A program made the position numbers and the translations under genes. A DNA stretch of 64,000 nt from Streptomyces sp. Root1304. GTDB taxonomy: Bacteria > Actinomycetota > Actinomycetes > Streptomycetales > Streptomycetaceae. The notes under the pieces were generated by a model. It had not been told where the DNA came from and did not search any database. It saw only the letters and a list, made by a program, of their open reading frames with translations. Within the stretch, counting starts at the first letter, position 1. Each line of letters begins with the position of its first letter. Of the stretch, positions 8,439 to 17,032 are shown in pieces. Location: positions 62,001 through 126,000 of the forward strand of contig NZ_LMEP01000025.1 of assembly GCF_001426405.1 (NCBI RefSeq). The letters are read 5' to 3'.

Positions 8439-8909
8439 CTACGACACCCCTCCCGTCCGCCCGATCCGCCCCGCCGCCTCGTGCATCGCCAGCTCCAGGA
8501 GCGCCGCGTCGGTGAGGGTGCCGGTGCCGTCCGGCGCCACCAGCCAGCGCACCCCGCCGGTCACCCGGCCGGGATAGGGAACCACGATCCAGGTGCCGTC
8601 GCCCGCGCCGCGCACCCCGGTGCCGAGCCAGCGGGTGGCGGTGCCGGGCGGGACGAAGAAGCCCATCCGGGCGTCGCCGAAGTCGGCGAGGACCGGCCCG
8701 GGACGGTCCACCAGGCGGGTCAGCACGTCGAGCGTGGGGTAGCCCAGCTCCGACGGCAGGATCAGAACGTCCCAACGCCTGCCGGCGGGCAGCAGCGCGA
8801 CCCCGTGCGGGTTGCGCTCCCACTCCCACCGACAGGCGTCGGGATCGGGTGCGACCGAGGCCAGCCACTCCACCGCGCTCTTGGCGCCCGAGGCCCCCGT
8901 ACCAGTCAT
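8439..8909 (-). CDS. Conserved hypothetical protein, possibly primase/polymerase-like
   Basis: 156 residues using the ATG at 8909, which follows GGAAGGAGA at the right spacing. A longer reading to 8936 lacks such a site. No signal peptide or membrane segment is visible. The segments WDVLILP, VPPGTATRWLGTGVR and VPYPGRVTGG recall the small Streptomyces proteins annotated as having a bifunctional DNA primase/polymerase N-terminal-like domain, but catalytic residues cannot be assigned. It lies between the polyamine oxidase gene and the chitinase, and is read in the same direction as both. The function is unknown. Confidence 0.7.
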   Translation of the reverse strand: MTGTGASGAKSAVEWLASVAPDPDACRWEWERNPHGVALLPAGRRWDVLILPSELGYPTLDVLTRLVDRPGPVLADFGDARMGFFVPPGTATRWLGTGVRGAGDGTWIVVPYPGRVTGGVRWLVAPDGTGTLTDAALLELAMHEAAGRIGRTGGVS

Positions 8910-8989
8910 CGCAACGGTCTCCTTCCGTGTGGACACGGTGTCCGTACGGAGAGAGCGGCGACGACGGGAACTCTTACGCGGTTTCAGCT

Positions 8990-9020
8990 ACCCATCGGTT
9001 GTGACGTGCGTCACATGGGT
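8990..9020 (-). terminator. Palindromic hairpin after the polyamine operon
   Basis: The core GTGACG-TG-CGTCAC at 9001-9014 is a 14-base palindrome, flanked by ACCCAT at 8990-8995 and ATGGGT at 9015-9020. It lies directly after the stop (9026) of the last gene of the leftward polyamine operon. It may be the operon terminator or, because of its dyad symmetry, an operator for the next gene. Confidence 0.55.
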
Positions 9021-9025
9021 GGTGC

Positions 9026-10444
9026 TCAGCTGTCGAAGCCGAGGCCCACCCGGTCCATGGCCTTCAGCCACAGGTTGCGCCGCCCGCCGTTCTCGTCGGC
9101 GCGGGCCATCGACCACTTGGTGATGCCGATGCCGGCCCAGGCGATCGGCTCGGGCGGGAACGGCAGCGGCTTGCGGCGCACCATCTCCAGCTCGGTGCGC
9201 TCGGTGCGCTCCCCCGCCAGCAGGTCGAGCATCACGTCCCCGCCGAAGCGGGTGGCGCCGACGCCGAGGCCGGTGAACCCGGCCGCGTACGCCACCTTGC
9301 CCCGGTACGCCGTACCGAAGAAGGCGGAGAAGCGGGAGCAGGTGTCGATGGCGCCGCCCCAGGCGTGGCTGAAGCGCAGCCCCTCCAGCTGCGGGAAGCA
9401 GCGGAAGAAGTGCTCGGCCAGCTTGAGGTACGTCTCGGGGCGGTGGTCCATCTCGGCGCTGACCTTGCCGCCGAAGGGGTAGATCGCGTCGTAGCCGCCC
9501 CAGAGGATGCGGCGGTCGGACGTGATCCGGAAGTAGTGGAACTGGTTGGCGGAGTCGCCGAGGCCCTGCCGGTTCTTCCAGCCGATGGAGGCGAGCTGCT
9601 CGGGGCTGAGCGGCTCGGTCATCAGGGCGTAGTCGTAGACCGGGACGGTGTACGAGCGGACCCGCTTGACCAGCGACGGGAAGACGTTGGTGCCGAGCGC
9701 GACCCGACGGGCGACGACCTTGCCGTACGGGGTGCGGACGCCCATGCCGGCGCCGACGGAGACGAGCTCGAGGCCCGGGGTGTTCTCGAAGATCCGGACG
9801 CCCAGGCCGAGGCAGGCCCGCTTGAGTTCCCAGGCCAGCTTGGCCGGGTTCACCATGGCGACGCCGCGCTTGTCCCACAGGCCGCCGAGGAAGGTCGGCG
9901 AGTCGACCTCCGCGCGGACCGCGTCCCCGTCGAGGAGTTCGAGGCCGTCCGCGAGACCGAGCCGGTCGATCTCCTCGTACATCTCGTGGAGTTCCTCGAC
10001 CTGGTACGGCTCGGTGGCGACGTCGATCTCGCCGGTGCGCTCGAAGTCGCAGTCGAGGGAGTAGCGGGCGACCGCCTCCTCGATGCCGTCGAGGTTGCGC
10101 TCGCCCAGCTCCTCCAGCTTCGGCAGCTCGCCCGGCCAGCGGGCGAGCCCGTTGCCGAAGCCGTGGGTGAGGGAGGCCGCGCAGAAGCCTCCGTTGCGGC
10201 CCGAGGCGGCCCAGCCCACCTCGCGCCCCTCGATCAGTACGACGTCCCGGGCGGGGTCGCGCTCCTTGGCGAGGAGCGCGGTCCACAGTCCGCTGTAGCC
10301 GCCGCCGACGACGAGGAGATCGCACTTCTCGGTGCCGGTGAGGGCGGGCAGGGCGCCGGGCTTGCCGGGATCTTCCAGCCAGAAGGGGACGGGCTGGGCG
10401 TCGGAGAGAGATTGTGCAGCGAGACGCATGGCGACTGGGGCCAT
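9026..10444 (-). CDS. FAD-dependent amine oxidoreductase, PuuB-like
   Basis: 472 residues of the DAO family. The N-terminal nucleotide-binding fold has the motif VVGGGYSGLWTALLAKERDP. Later segments, GRNGGFCAASLTHGFGNG and the C-terminal GFTGLGVGATRFGG, are characteristic of gamma-glutamylputrescine oxidase-like flavoproteins, which oxidise (glutamyl)polyamines to aldehydes with release of ammonia and peroxide. It is the last gene of a leftward operon with an aldehyde dehydrogenase and potDABC. Transported polyamine would be oxidised here and the aldehyde passed to the dehydrogenase. The ATG at 10444 has GAAGGAG in front. The TTG three codons earlier overlaps that site. Confidence 0.85.
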   Translation of the reverse strand: MAPVAMRLAAQSLSDAQPVPFWLEDPGKPGALPALTGTEKCDLLVVGGGYSGLWTALLAKERDPARDVVLIEGREVGWAASGRNGGFCAASLTHGFGNGLARWPGELPKLEELGERNLDGIEEAVARYSLDCDFERTGEIDVATEPYQVEELHEMYEEIDRLGLADGLELLDGDAVRAEVDSPTFLGGLWDKRGVAMVNPAKLAWELKRACLGLGVRIFENTPGLELVSVGAGMGVRTPYGKVVARRVALGTNVFPSLVKRVRSYTVPVYDYALMTEPLSPEQLASIGWKNRQGLGDSANQFHYFRITSDRRILWGGYDAIYPFGGKVSAEMDHRPETYLKLAEHFFRCFPQLEGLRFSHAWGGAIDTCSRFSAFFGTAYRGKVAYAAGFTGLGVGATRFGGDVMLDLLAGERTERTELEMVRRKPLPFPPEPIAWAGIGITKWSMARADENGGRRNLWLKAMDRVGLGFDS

Positions 10445-10481
10445 GGTTTCCAACTCCTTCGGTGCCTGGGCTGCGTTCTGC

Positions 10482-11276
10482 TCAGGCTGTTGCTGTTTTC
10501 TTGCGCCGGTTCGTAATGATTTGCCCGGCCACGACCACCAGTACCGCGAGAACGAACATCGCGGTGCCGATGACGTTGATCTGAACGGGGGTTCCGCGCT
10601 GCGCCGAGCCCCAGACGAACATGGGGAAGGTCACCGTGGAGCCCGCGTTGAAGTTGGTGATGATGAAGTCGTCGAACGAGAGCGCGAAGGCGAGCAGCGC
10701 GCCGGCGGCGATGCCGGGAGCGGCGATCGGCAGGGTCACGCGCAGGAAGGTCTGCGTGGGTCCCGCGTAGAGGTCGCGGGCCGCTTCCTCCAGGCGCGGG
10801 TCCATGGACATGACCCGGGCCTTGACCGCCGTCACGACGAACGACAGACAGAACATGATGTGGGCGATCAGGACCGTCCAGAAGCCCAGCTCGATCCCCA
10901 TGTTGAGGAAGAGGGTGAGCAGCGAGGCGGCCATGACGACCTCGGGCATCGCCATCGGCAGGAAGATCAGCGAGTTGATCGCGCCGCGCGCCCGGAAGCG
11001 GTAGCGGACCAGCGCGAAGGCGATCATCGTGCCGAGGACGACCGCGCCGACCGTCGCCCAGGCGGCGAGCTGGAGCGAGAGCGAGAGCGACTCGCACATG
11101 TCGGCGACGCCGCAGGGGTCCTTCCAGGCGTCGAGCGAGAACTCCTGCCAGGAGTAGTTGAAGCGCCCCTTCGGCTTGTTGAAGGAGAACGCCATCACCA
11201 CGAGGTTCGGCAGGATCATGTACGCGAGGGTCAGCAGGCCCGCGATGACGACGAGGTTCCGACGGATCCAACGCAT
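10482..11276 (-). CDS. potC: Spermidine/putrescine ABC transporter permease, PotC type
   Basis: 264 residues with about six membrane helices. The permease loop EEAARDLYAGPTQTFLRVTLP is the binding-protein-dependent transport (EAA) motif that docks on the ATPase. The N-terminus MRWIRRNLVVIAGLL begins with the first helix, and FNKPKGRFNYSWQEFSLDAW is typical of PotC proteins. The start codon shares one base with the stop of the upstream permease (TGATG at 11278-11274), so the two genes are translationally coupled. It forms the inner-membrane channel together with PotB. Confidence 0.9.
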   Translation of the reverse strand: MRWIRRNLVVIAGLLTLAYMILPNLVVMAFSFNKPKGRFNYSWQEFSLDAWKDPCGVADMCESLSLSLQLAAWATVGAVVLGTMIAFALVRYRFRARGAINSLIFLPMAMPEVVMAASLLTLFLNMGIELGFWTVLIAHIMFCLSFVVTAVKARVMSMDPRLEEAARDLYAGPTQTFLRVTLPIAAPGIAAGALLAFALSFDDFIITNFNAGSTVTFPMFVWGSAQRGTPVQINVIGTAMFVLAVLVVVAGQIITNRRKKTATA

Positions 11277-12211
11277 CAGACCAGGTCCTCCGTTCCCGCT
11301 CGGCGGATGTAGACGGTGACCATGACCAGCACGATCGCCATGAGGATGAAGGAGAGGGCCGAGGCCGTCGGGTAGTCGAGCACCCGCAGGAACTGCGACT
11401 GGATGACGTTGCCGATCATCTTGGTGTCGGTGGAGCCGAGCAGTTCGGCGTTGACGTAGTCGCCGCTCGCCGGGATGAAGGTGAGCAGGGTGCCGGAGAC
11501 GACGCCGGGCATCGACAGCGGGAAGGTCACCTTGCGGAAGGTGGTGGCCGGGGAGGCGTACAGGTCCTGCGCGGCCTCGTGCAGCCGGCCGTCGATCCGC
11601 TCCAGGGAGGTGTAGAGGGGCAGGATCATGAAGGGCAGGAAGTTGTACGTGAGACCGCAGACGACCGCCATCGGGGTGGCGAGGACGCGGTCGCCCTCGG
11701 TCCAGCCGATCCAGCTGGTCACGTCCAGGAAGTGGAGGGCGTTGAGCGCCTCGACCACGACGCTGTCGTCCGCCAGGATCGTCTTCCACGCGAGCGTCCG
11801 GATGAGGAAGCTGGTGAAGAAGGGCGCGATGACCAGGACGAGGAGCAGATTGCGCCAGCGGCCGGCCTTGAACGCGATCAGATAGGCGAGCGGGTAGCCG
11901 AGGAGCAGGCAGAGCAGGGTCGCGGTCCCGGCGTACAGCAGGGAGCGGATGAGCTGCGGCCAGTACTCCTGGAAGGCGTCCCAGTAGGTCCGGAAGTGCC
12001 AGGTGACCTCGAAGCCCTGCTCCAGGGAGCCGGTCTGGACCGAGGTCGAGGCCTGGTAGACCAGCGGCAGCGCGAAGAAGACGACGAGCCAGATGATGCC
12101 CGGCAGCAGCAGCCAGTAGGGCACGAGCCGCTTGCGGGTGGAGGGCTTGCGCAGAACCGGTTCCTCGACCGGCCGCAGCGCGTCCTCCTTCGTCAGGGTG
12201 GGAGTGCTCAT
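11276..12211 (-). CDS. potB: Spermidine/putrescine ABC transporter permease, PotB type
   Basis: 311 residues. A cytoplasmic N-terminus of about 30 residues is followed by six predicted helices. The EAA loop HEAAQDLYASPATTFRKVTFP lies in the second half. The segment TWHFRTYWDAFQEYWPQLIRSLLYAG is typical of the first periplasmic/helix region of PotB. It overlaps the upstream potA by four bases (ATGA at 12208-12211) and the downstream potC by one base, which indicates strict co-expression. Confidence 0.9.
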   Translation of the reverse strand: MSTPTLTKEDALRPVEEPVLRKPSTRKRLVPYWLLLPGIIWLVVFFALPLVYQASTSVQTGSLEQGFEVTWHFRTYWDAFQEYWPQLIRSLLYAGTATLLCLLLGYPLAYLIAFKAGRWRNLLLVLVIAPFFTSFLIRTLAWKTILADDSVVVEALNALHFLDVTSWIGWTEGDRVLATPMAVVCGLTYNFLPFMILPLYTSLERIDGRLHEAAQDLYASPATTFRKVTFPLSMPGVVSGTLLTFIPASGDYVNAELLGSTDTKMIGNVIQSQFLRVLDYPTASALSFILMAIVLVMVTVYIRRAGTEDLV

Positions 12212-13374
12212 CCGGCGTCCTCCACCGTCTCCACGCCCGCGTCGCCCGTCGTCCCGGCAAAGAGGGACTGCGCCGCGTCGAGCCCGAAGGTGTGCGCCGG
12301 GTTCCAGTGCAGGACGACCTCGGCACCGGGCACCAGACGGGTGTCGCGCTCGATGTTCTGCTCGTAGACCTGGAGCTCCGCGCCCGCCGGCGAGTTCACC
12401 ACGTACTGGGTGGAGACGCCGATGAAGGAGGAGTCGACGATCCGGCCGGTGACCCGGTTGCGGCCCTCGGCGATCGAGCCCGCGTCGTCGGCGTGCGCGA
12501 GCGAGATCTTCTCGGGGCGGACGCCCACGAGCACCTTGCCGCCCTGGCGGGCGGCGGAGGTACAGCGGCCGCCGGGCACCTTGAGCTTGCCGCCGCCGGC
12601 CGTGACGAGCACCTCCGAACCGGTCTCCAGGACCTCGGCCTCGATCAGGTTCGAGGTGCCGAGGAAGTTGGCGACGAAGGTGGTCTGCGGGTTCTCGTAG
12701 AGGTCGGCGGGGGCGCCGAGCTGCTCGACCCGGCCGCCGTTCATCACCGCGACCTGGTCGGCCATGGTCATGGCCTCCTCCTGGTCGTGGGTGACGTGCA
12801 CGAAGGTGATGCCGACCTCGGTCTGGATCCGCTTGAGCTCCAGCTGCATCTGGCGGCGCAGCTTGAGGTCGAGGGCGCCGAGCGGCTCGTCGAGGAGCAG
12901 CACCTGCGGGTGGTTGATGAGCGCGCGGGCCACGGCGACGCGCTGCTGCTGGCCGCCGGAGAGCTGGTGCGGCTTGTGGTGGGCCTTGTCGCCGAGCTGG
13001 ACGAGCTCCAGCATGTCGTCGACCTGCTTCTTCACCGATTTGATGCCGCGCCGGCGCAGGCCGAAGGCGATGTTCTCGGTGATGTCCATGTGCGGGAAGA
13101 GCGCGTAGGACTGGAAGACGGTGTTGACCGGCCGCTTGTACGGCGGGAGGTCGGTGACGTCCTTGTCGCCGAGGAAGACGGTGCCGGTGCTCGGGTCCTC
13201 CAGGCCGGCGATCATGCGCAGCGTGGTGGTCTTGCCGCAGCCGGAGGCGCCGAGGAGGGCGAAGAAGGAGCCCTGCGGGACGGTCAGGTCGAGCGGGTGG
13301 ACGGCGGTGAAGGAGCCGTACGACTTGCTGATCCCGGTGAGACGGACGTCGCCGCCGGTGTTGTTGTCAGTCAT
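12208..13374 (-). CDS. potA: Spermidine/putrescine ABC transporter ATP-binding protein
   Basis: 388 residues. Walker A is GASGCGKTT, the Q-loop region is FQSYALFPHM, the signature is LSGGQQQRVAVARAL, and Walker B is VLLLDEPLGALD. The C-terminal 140 residues form a TOBE-type regulatory domain. These are the normal features of PotA, the ATPase of the polyamine importer. I chose the ATG at 13374. A GTG at 13425 would add 17 residues and overlap potD, and neither start has an ideal Shine-Dalgarno. Confidence 0.92.
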   Translation of the reverse strand: MTDNNTGGDVRLTGISKSYGSFTAVHPLDLTVPQGSFFALLGASGCGKTTTLRMIAGLEDPSTGTVFLGDKDVTDLPPYKRPVNTVFQSYALFPHMDITENIAFGLRRRGIKSVKKQVDDMLELVQLGDKAHHKPHQLSGGQQQRVAVARALINHPQVLLLDEPLGALDLKLRRQMQLELKRIQTEVGITFVHVTHDQEEAMTMADQVAVMNGGRVEQLGAPADLYENPQTTFVANFLGTSNLIEAEVLETGSEVLVTAGGGKLKVPGGRCTSAARQGGKVLVGVRPEKISLAHADDAGSIAEGRNRVTGRIVDSSFIGVSTQYVVNSPAGAELQVYEQNIERDTRLVPGAEVVLHWNPAHTFGLDAAQSLFAGTTGDAGVETVEDAG

Positions 13375-13417
13375 GGGTTGCGGTCCCAGGGAGTGAGAGA
13401 GGTGGACGAGGCCGGAC

Positions 13418-14665
13418 TCAGGCACCGATGAGCTTGGCGAACTTCTCCTCGTACGCCGTCTCCTCCGCGCTGGTGAGCGAGCGGAAGGCGTGGGACTTCT
13501 TGGCCATGGCCTTGTCCGGGAGGATCAGCGTGTTGTTCGCCAGCTCGGGGTCGATCTTGGCGAGCTCGTCCTTCACCCCGTCGACGGGGCACACGTAGTT
13601 GATGTACGCGGCGAGCTGGGCGGCGACGGGAAGCTCGTAGTAGTAGTCGATGAGCTTCTCGGCGTTCGTCTTGTGCCGGGCCTGTGCGGGGACGAGCAGG
13701 TTGTCGCTGGAGGTGATGTAACCGGCGGACGGGATGGAGTACTTGATGTCCGGGTTGTCGGCCTGGAGCTGGATGATGTCACCGGCCCAGGCGAGGCAGG
13801 CCGCGATGTCGCCCTTGTCCAGGTCGGAGGTGTAGTCGTTGCCGGTGAAGCGGCGGATCTGCTTGGTGTCGACGCCCTTCTGGAGGCGCCCTATCGCCGC
13901 GTCGTAGTCGGCGTCGGTGAACTTCCCGGGGTCCTTGCCGAGGTCGAGCAGCGTCATGCCGACGGAGTCGCGCATCTCGGTGAGGAAGCCGACCCGGCCC
14001 TTGAGCGAGGGGTCGTCCAGGAGCTGGGTGACCGAGTCGACCTTCTTGCCGCCGGTCGCCTTCACGTTGTAGGCGATGACGGTGGAGATGCCGGTCCACG
14101 GGTACGAGTGGGACCGGCCCGGGTCCCAGTCGGGGCGGCGGAACTGCGCGGACAGGTTGGCGTACGCGTTGGGCAGGTTCGCCGGGTCGAGCCGCTGCAC
14201 CCAGCCGAGCCGGATCATGCGGGCGGCCAGCCAGTCGGTGACGCAGATCAGGTCGCGGCCGGTGTCCTGGCCGGCCGCGAGCTGGGGCTTGATCTTGCCG
14301 AAGAACTCGACGTTGTCGTTGATGTCCTCGGTGTACTTGACCTTGATCCCGGTGCGTTTGGCGAACGCCTCCAGGGTCGGACGGGACTTCTCGTCCTCGC
14401 TGACGTCCATGTACTCGGTCCAGTTGGAGAAGGAGACGGTCCTCTCCTTGGCCGAGACGTCCGTGGAGGCGGGCCCCTGGCCCTCCCGCTTGGCCGGCGG
14501 GATGCCGCAGGCGCTCAGACCGGCGAGACCGCCGATCGTGAGCGCCCCGACGCCGCCCGCCCGCAGCATCGAACGGCGGCTGAGCGCACCGCGGCCACTC
14601 GTCAGACTGCGCTCTATCGCCGCCCGCTGCGCGGCGGACAGGCTCTCGGGCTCGAACTGCTCCAT
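13418..14665 (-). CDS. potD: Polyamine-binding lipoprotein, PotD type
   Basis: 415 residues. The N-terminus has a twin-arginine motif (SRRSMLRAGG), a hydrophobic stretch and a lipobox ending in LSAC, so it is probably exported folded by Tat and lipid-anchored outside the membrane. The mature part has PotD/PotF family marks: FSNWTEYMD, KVKYTEDINDNVEFFGKI, DLICVTDWLAARMIRLGW and DYYYELPVAAQLAAYINYVCPV. It captures polyamines and delivers them to PotBC. It lies between the aldehyde dehydrogenase and potA in the same operon. Confidence 0.92.
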   Translation of the reverse strand: MEQFEPESLSAAQRAAIERSLTSGRGALSRRSMLRAGGVGALTIGGLAGLSACGIPPAKREGQGPASTDVSAKERTVSFSNWTEYMDVSEDEKSRPTLEAFAKRTGIKVKYTEDINDNVEFFGKIKPQLAAGQDTGRDLICVTDWLAARMIRLGWVQRLDPANLPNAYANLSAQFRRPDWDPGRSHSYPWTGISTVIAYNVKATGGKKVDSVTQLLDDPSLKGRVGFLTEMRDSVGMTLLDLGKDPGKFTDADYDAAIGRLQKGVDTKQIRRFTGNDYTSDLDKGDIAACLAWAGDIIQLQADNPDIKYSIPSAGYITSSDNLLVPAQARHKTNAEKLIDYYYELPVAAQLAAYINYVCPVDGVKDELAKIDPELANNTLILPDKAMAKKSHAFRSLTSAEETAYEEKFAKLIGA

Positions 14666-14714
14666 GCGCTGTGCCCTTTCGGGATGCTTGCGCCGCTGGT
14701 CGGGCGGCAGGTGG

Positions 14715-16229
14715 TTATCGGTCCCCGAAGATCGTGCGGTGCCAGTCCTTGGCCGCCACCGCGGTGTTGTCGAACATCACGTGCTTGACCTGCGTGTACT
14801 CCTCGAAGGAGTACACCGACATGTCCTTTCCGTATCCCGATGCCTTGGTGCCGCCGTGCGGCATCTCGCTGATGATCGGGATGTGGTCGTTGACCCAGAC
14901 GCAGCCGGCCTTGATCTCCCGCGTGGCGCGGTTGGCCCGGTAGACGTCCCGGCTCCAGGCCGAGGCGGCCAGGCCGTACGGGGTGTCGTTGGCGAGCCGG
15001 ATGCCCTCGTCGTCGCTGTCGAAGGGCAGGGCCACCAGCACCGGGCCGAAGATCTCCGACTGCACGACCTCGCTGTCCTGCTCGGCGCCGATGATCAGGG
15101 TGGGTCGGTAGTATGCGCCGTCCTTGAGCTCTCCACCAGGGGCTTCGCCGCCGGTGACTACGGTGGCGTAGCCGCGGGCGCGCTCGACGAAGCCGGCCAC
15201 GCTGTCGCGGTGGCGGTGGCTGACCAGCGGGCCGAGGTCGGTGGACGGGTCGAAGGGGTCGCCCAGGCGGACGGTCTCCATCAGTTCGGCGACGCGGGCG
15301 ACGAAGGCGTCGAACAGCGGGCGCTGGACGTACGCGCGCGTGGCGGCGGTGCAGTCCTGGCCGCTGTTGATGAGCGAGGCGGCGACGGCGCCGTTGGCGG
15401 CGGCCTCCAGGTCGGCGTCGTCGAAGACGACGAAGGGGGCCTTGCCGCCGAGTTCGAGGTGGAGGCGCTTCACGGTGGCGGTGGCGACCTCGGCGACGCG
15501 CTTGCCGACCGGGGTGGAGCCGGTGAAGGAGGTCATGACGACGTCGGGGTGGCCGACGAGGTGCTCGCCGACGACCCGGCCGGAGCCGCTGACGACGTTG
15601 ATCACACCGTCCGGGATGCCGGCCTCCTTCGCCGCCTGCGCGAACATCAGCGAGGTCAGCGGGGTGATCTCGGCCGGCTTGAGGACGATCGTGTTGCCGG
15701 CCGCGATGGCCGGGAGGATCTTCCAGGCGGCCATCTGGAGCGGGTAGTTCCAGGGGGCGATGGAGCCGATGACGCCGATCGCCTCGCGCCGGATGTACGA
15801 GGTGTGGTCACCGTCGTACTCGGCTGCGGACTGGCCCTGGAGGTGACGGGCGGCGCCCGCGAAGAAGGCGGTGTTGTCGATGGTGCCCGGTACGTCGAAC
15901 TCGGTGGTGAGCCGGACGGGCTTGCCGCACTGGAGGGACTCCACGCGGGCGATGTCCTCGGCCCAGTCGGCGAGGACACCGGCGAAGCGGTGGAGGGCGT
16001 CGGAGCGCTCCCCGGGGGTGGCGCCGGACCAGCCGGGGAAGGCGGCCTTGGCGGCGGCCACGGCCTCGTCGACGTCGGCGACGGAGGCCAGCGCGTACGT
16101 GTACACGCTCTCCCCGGTCGCCGGGTCGATCACGCTGTGTTCCTGTCCGGAGGTTCCGGCACGGAGCCGTCCGCCGATGTACTGCGCGCCGTCCGCGAAG
16201 CGGTCGGTCACCTGGTAGCGGTTGCCCAT
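14715..16229 (-). CDS. Aldehyde dehydrogenase, probably aminobutyraldehyde type
   Basis: 504 residues of the NAD(P)-dependent aldehyde dehydrogenase superfamily. The catalytic glutamate is in LELGGK (E259) and the catalytic cysteine in GQDCTAATR (C293). The motif APWNYP lies at 158-163. As first gene of the operon with potDABC and a PuuB-like oxidase, its likely substrate is gamma-aminobutyraldehyde or its glutamyl derivative, giving GABA. That is inferred from context. The ATG at 16229 has GGAGAG upstream. A further upstream reading lacks a ribosome binding site. A 19-base palindrome lies 60-80 bases before the start. Confidence 0.9.
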   Translation of the reverse strand: MGNRYQVTDRFADGAQYIGGRLRAGTSGQEHSVIDPATGESVYTYALASVADVDEAVAAAKAAFPGWSGATPGERSDALHRFAGVLADWAEDIARVESLQCGKPVRLTTEFDVPGTIDNTAFFAGAARHLQGQSAAEYDGDHTSYIRREAIGVIGSIAPWNYPLQMAAWKILPAIAAGNTIVLKPAEITPLTSLMFAQAAKEAGIPDGVINVVSGSGRVVGEHLVGHPDVVMTSFTGSTPVGKRVAEVATATVKRLHLELGGKAPFVVFDDADLEAAANGAVAASLINSGQDCTAATRAYVQRPLFDAFVARVAELMETVRLGDPFDPSTDLGPLVSHRHRDSVAGFVERARGYATVVTGGEAPGGELKDGAYYRPTLIIGAEQDSEVVQSEIFGPVLVALPFDSDDEGIRLANDTPYGLAASAWSRDVYRANRATREIKAGCVWVNDHIPIISEMPHGGTKASGYGKDMSVYSFEEYTQVKHVMFDNTAVAAKDWHRTIFGDR

Positions 16230-16289
16230 GACGCTCTCCGTTGTCCCAGCTCGAATTGAGTGCCGATCCTGACAGAGGGATGCCCCTCC

Positions 16290-16308
16290 AACAAGGGATT
16301 CCGTTGTT
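16290..16308. promoter_or_regulatory. 19-bp near-perfect palindrome, candidate operator of the polyamine operon
   Basis: AACAAGGGATTCCGTTGTT reads the same on both strands apart from one symmetric mismatched pair and the central base. It lies 61-79 bases upstream of the aldehyde dehydrogenase ATG and about 97 bases before the divergent NADAR start, in a stretch that is A+T-rich for this genome. A dimeric repressor could bind here. The identity of the regulator is unknown. The AsnC-type protein encoded at 27177 is one candidate. Confidence 0.6.
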
Positions 16309-16404
16309 GCCTTTTGATTACGCGACGAATTCGGTCGACCATGTGTCGAGGCAGCCGGAATATCTCCGTACGGAATGTCCGTGGCGGCTGCCAGACTCGC
16401 ATGC

Positions 16405-16953
16405 ATGAACATGATCGACGAGCTGACGCAGCAGGTCAGCAGGGGTGACAGGGTCAGGTGGCTGCACTTCTGGGGTCACCGTCCGCATCCGGACGGACAC
16501 CTTTCGGCGAGCTGTCTGAGCCAGTGGTGGCCCTCGCCCTTCGTGGTCGACGCGGTGCCGTACGCGACCGCCGAGCACTGGATGATGGCGTCCAAGGCCC
16601 GCCTCTTCGGGGACGCCGAGGCCGAGCGGGCCGCGCTGTCCGCCCGTACCCCCGCGGAGGCCAAGAAGGCCGGCCGGCTGGTGCGGGACTTCGACGAGGC
16701 CGTGTGGCGGCGGGAGCGCTTCGGGATCGTCGTCGAGGGCAGCGTCCACAAGTTCTCCTCGGACGAGGCCCTGCGCGCGTACCTCCTCGGCACGGGCACC
16801 CGCGTCCTCGTGGAGGCCAGCCCGGTGGACCGCGTCTGGGGCATCGGGCTCGCGGCGGACGACGAGCGCGCCCACGACCCCGCCCGCTGGGCCGGACTCA
16901 ACCTCCTGGGCTTCGCCCTGATGGAGGCCCGGGAGCGGCTGCGCGCAGCCTGA
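16405..16953 (+). CDS. NADAR family protein (YbiA-like)
   Basis: 182 residues from the ATG at 16405. A longer reading from 16375 is possible and neither has a clear ribosome binding site. The family segments are present: WPSPFVVDAVPYATAEHWMMASKARLF, WRRERFGIVVEGSVHKF, VWGIGL and the C-terminal NLLGFALMEARERL. Known members are N-glycosidases that act on phosphoribosyl intermediates of riboflavin synthesis, and some remove ADP-ribose from nucleic acid as partners of DarT toxins. No DarT-like gene is adjacent, so a housekeeping repair role is more likely here. Confidence 0.88.
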   Translation: MNMIDELTQQVSRGDRVRWLHFWGHRPHPDGHLSASCLSQWWPSPFVVDAVPYATAEHWMMASKARLFGDAEAERAALSARTPAEAKKAGRLVRDFDEAVWRRERFGIVVEGSVHKFSSDEALRAYLLGTGTRVLVEASPVDRVWGIGLAADDERAHDPARWAGLNLLGFALMEARERLRAA

Positions 16954-16962
16954 GAGACACGA

Positions 16963-16990
16963 GGGCCCCGCACCGGCCGGTGCGGGGCCC
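16963..16990. terminator. Perfect 28-bp palindromic terminator between convergent genes
   Basis: Two exactly complementary 14-base halves (GGGCCCCGCACCGG and CCGGTGCGGGGCCC). It lies 10 bases after the NADAR stop and 43 bases before the stop of the convergent DUF4190 gene. It would end transcription from both sides. No T-run follows. Confidence 0.85.
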
Positions 16991-17032
16991 GAGCAGCTCA
17001 CCGCCGCTCGCGTGCGTACGGTCGCGGGTCGC

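Noticed and set aside
6604..8577. 657-codon rightward frame opposite the chitinase
   Set aside because: The chitinase reading has a signal peptide, known domains and a catalytic signature. The opposite frame is compositional only.
10482..12326. Very long leftward frame covering potC and most of potB in one reading
   Set aside because: Only the last 264 codons (potC) are real. The upstream part is the wrong frame of potB, as shown by the TGATG junction and the loss of hydrophobic helices.
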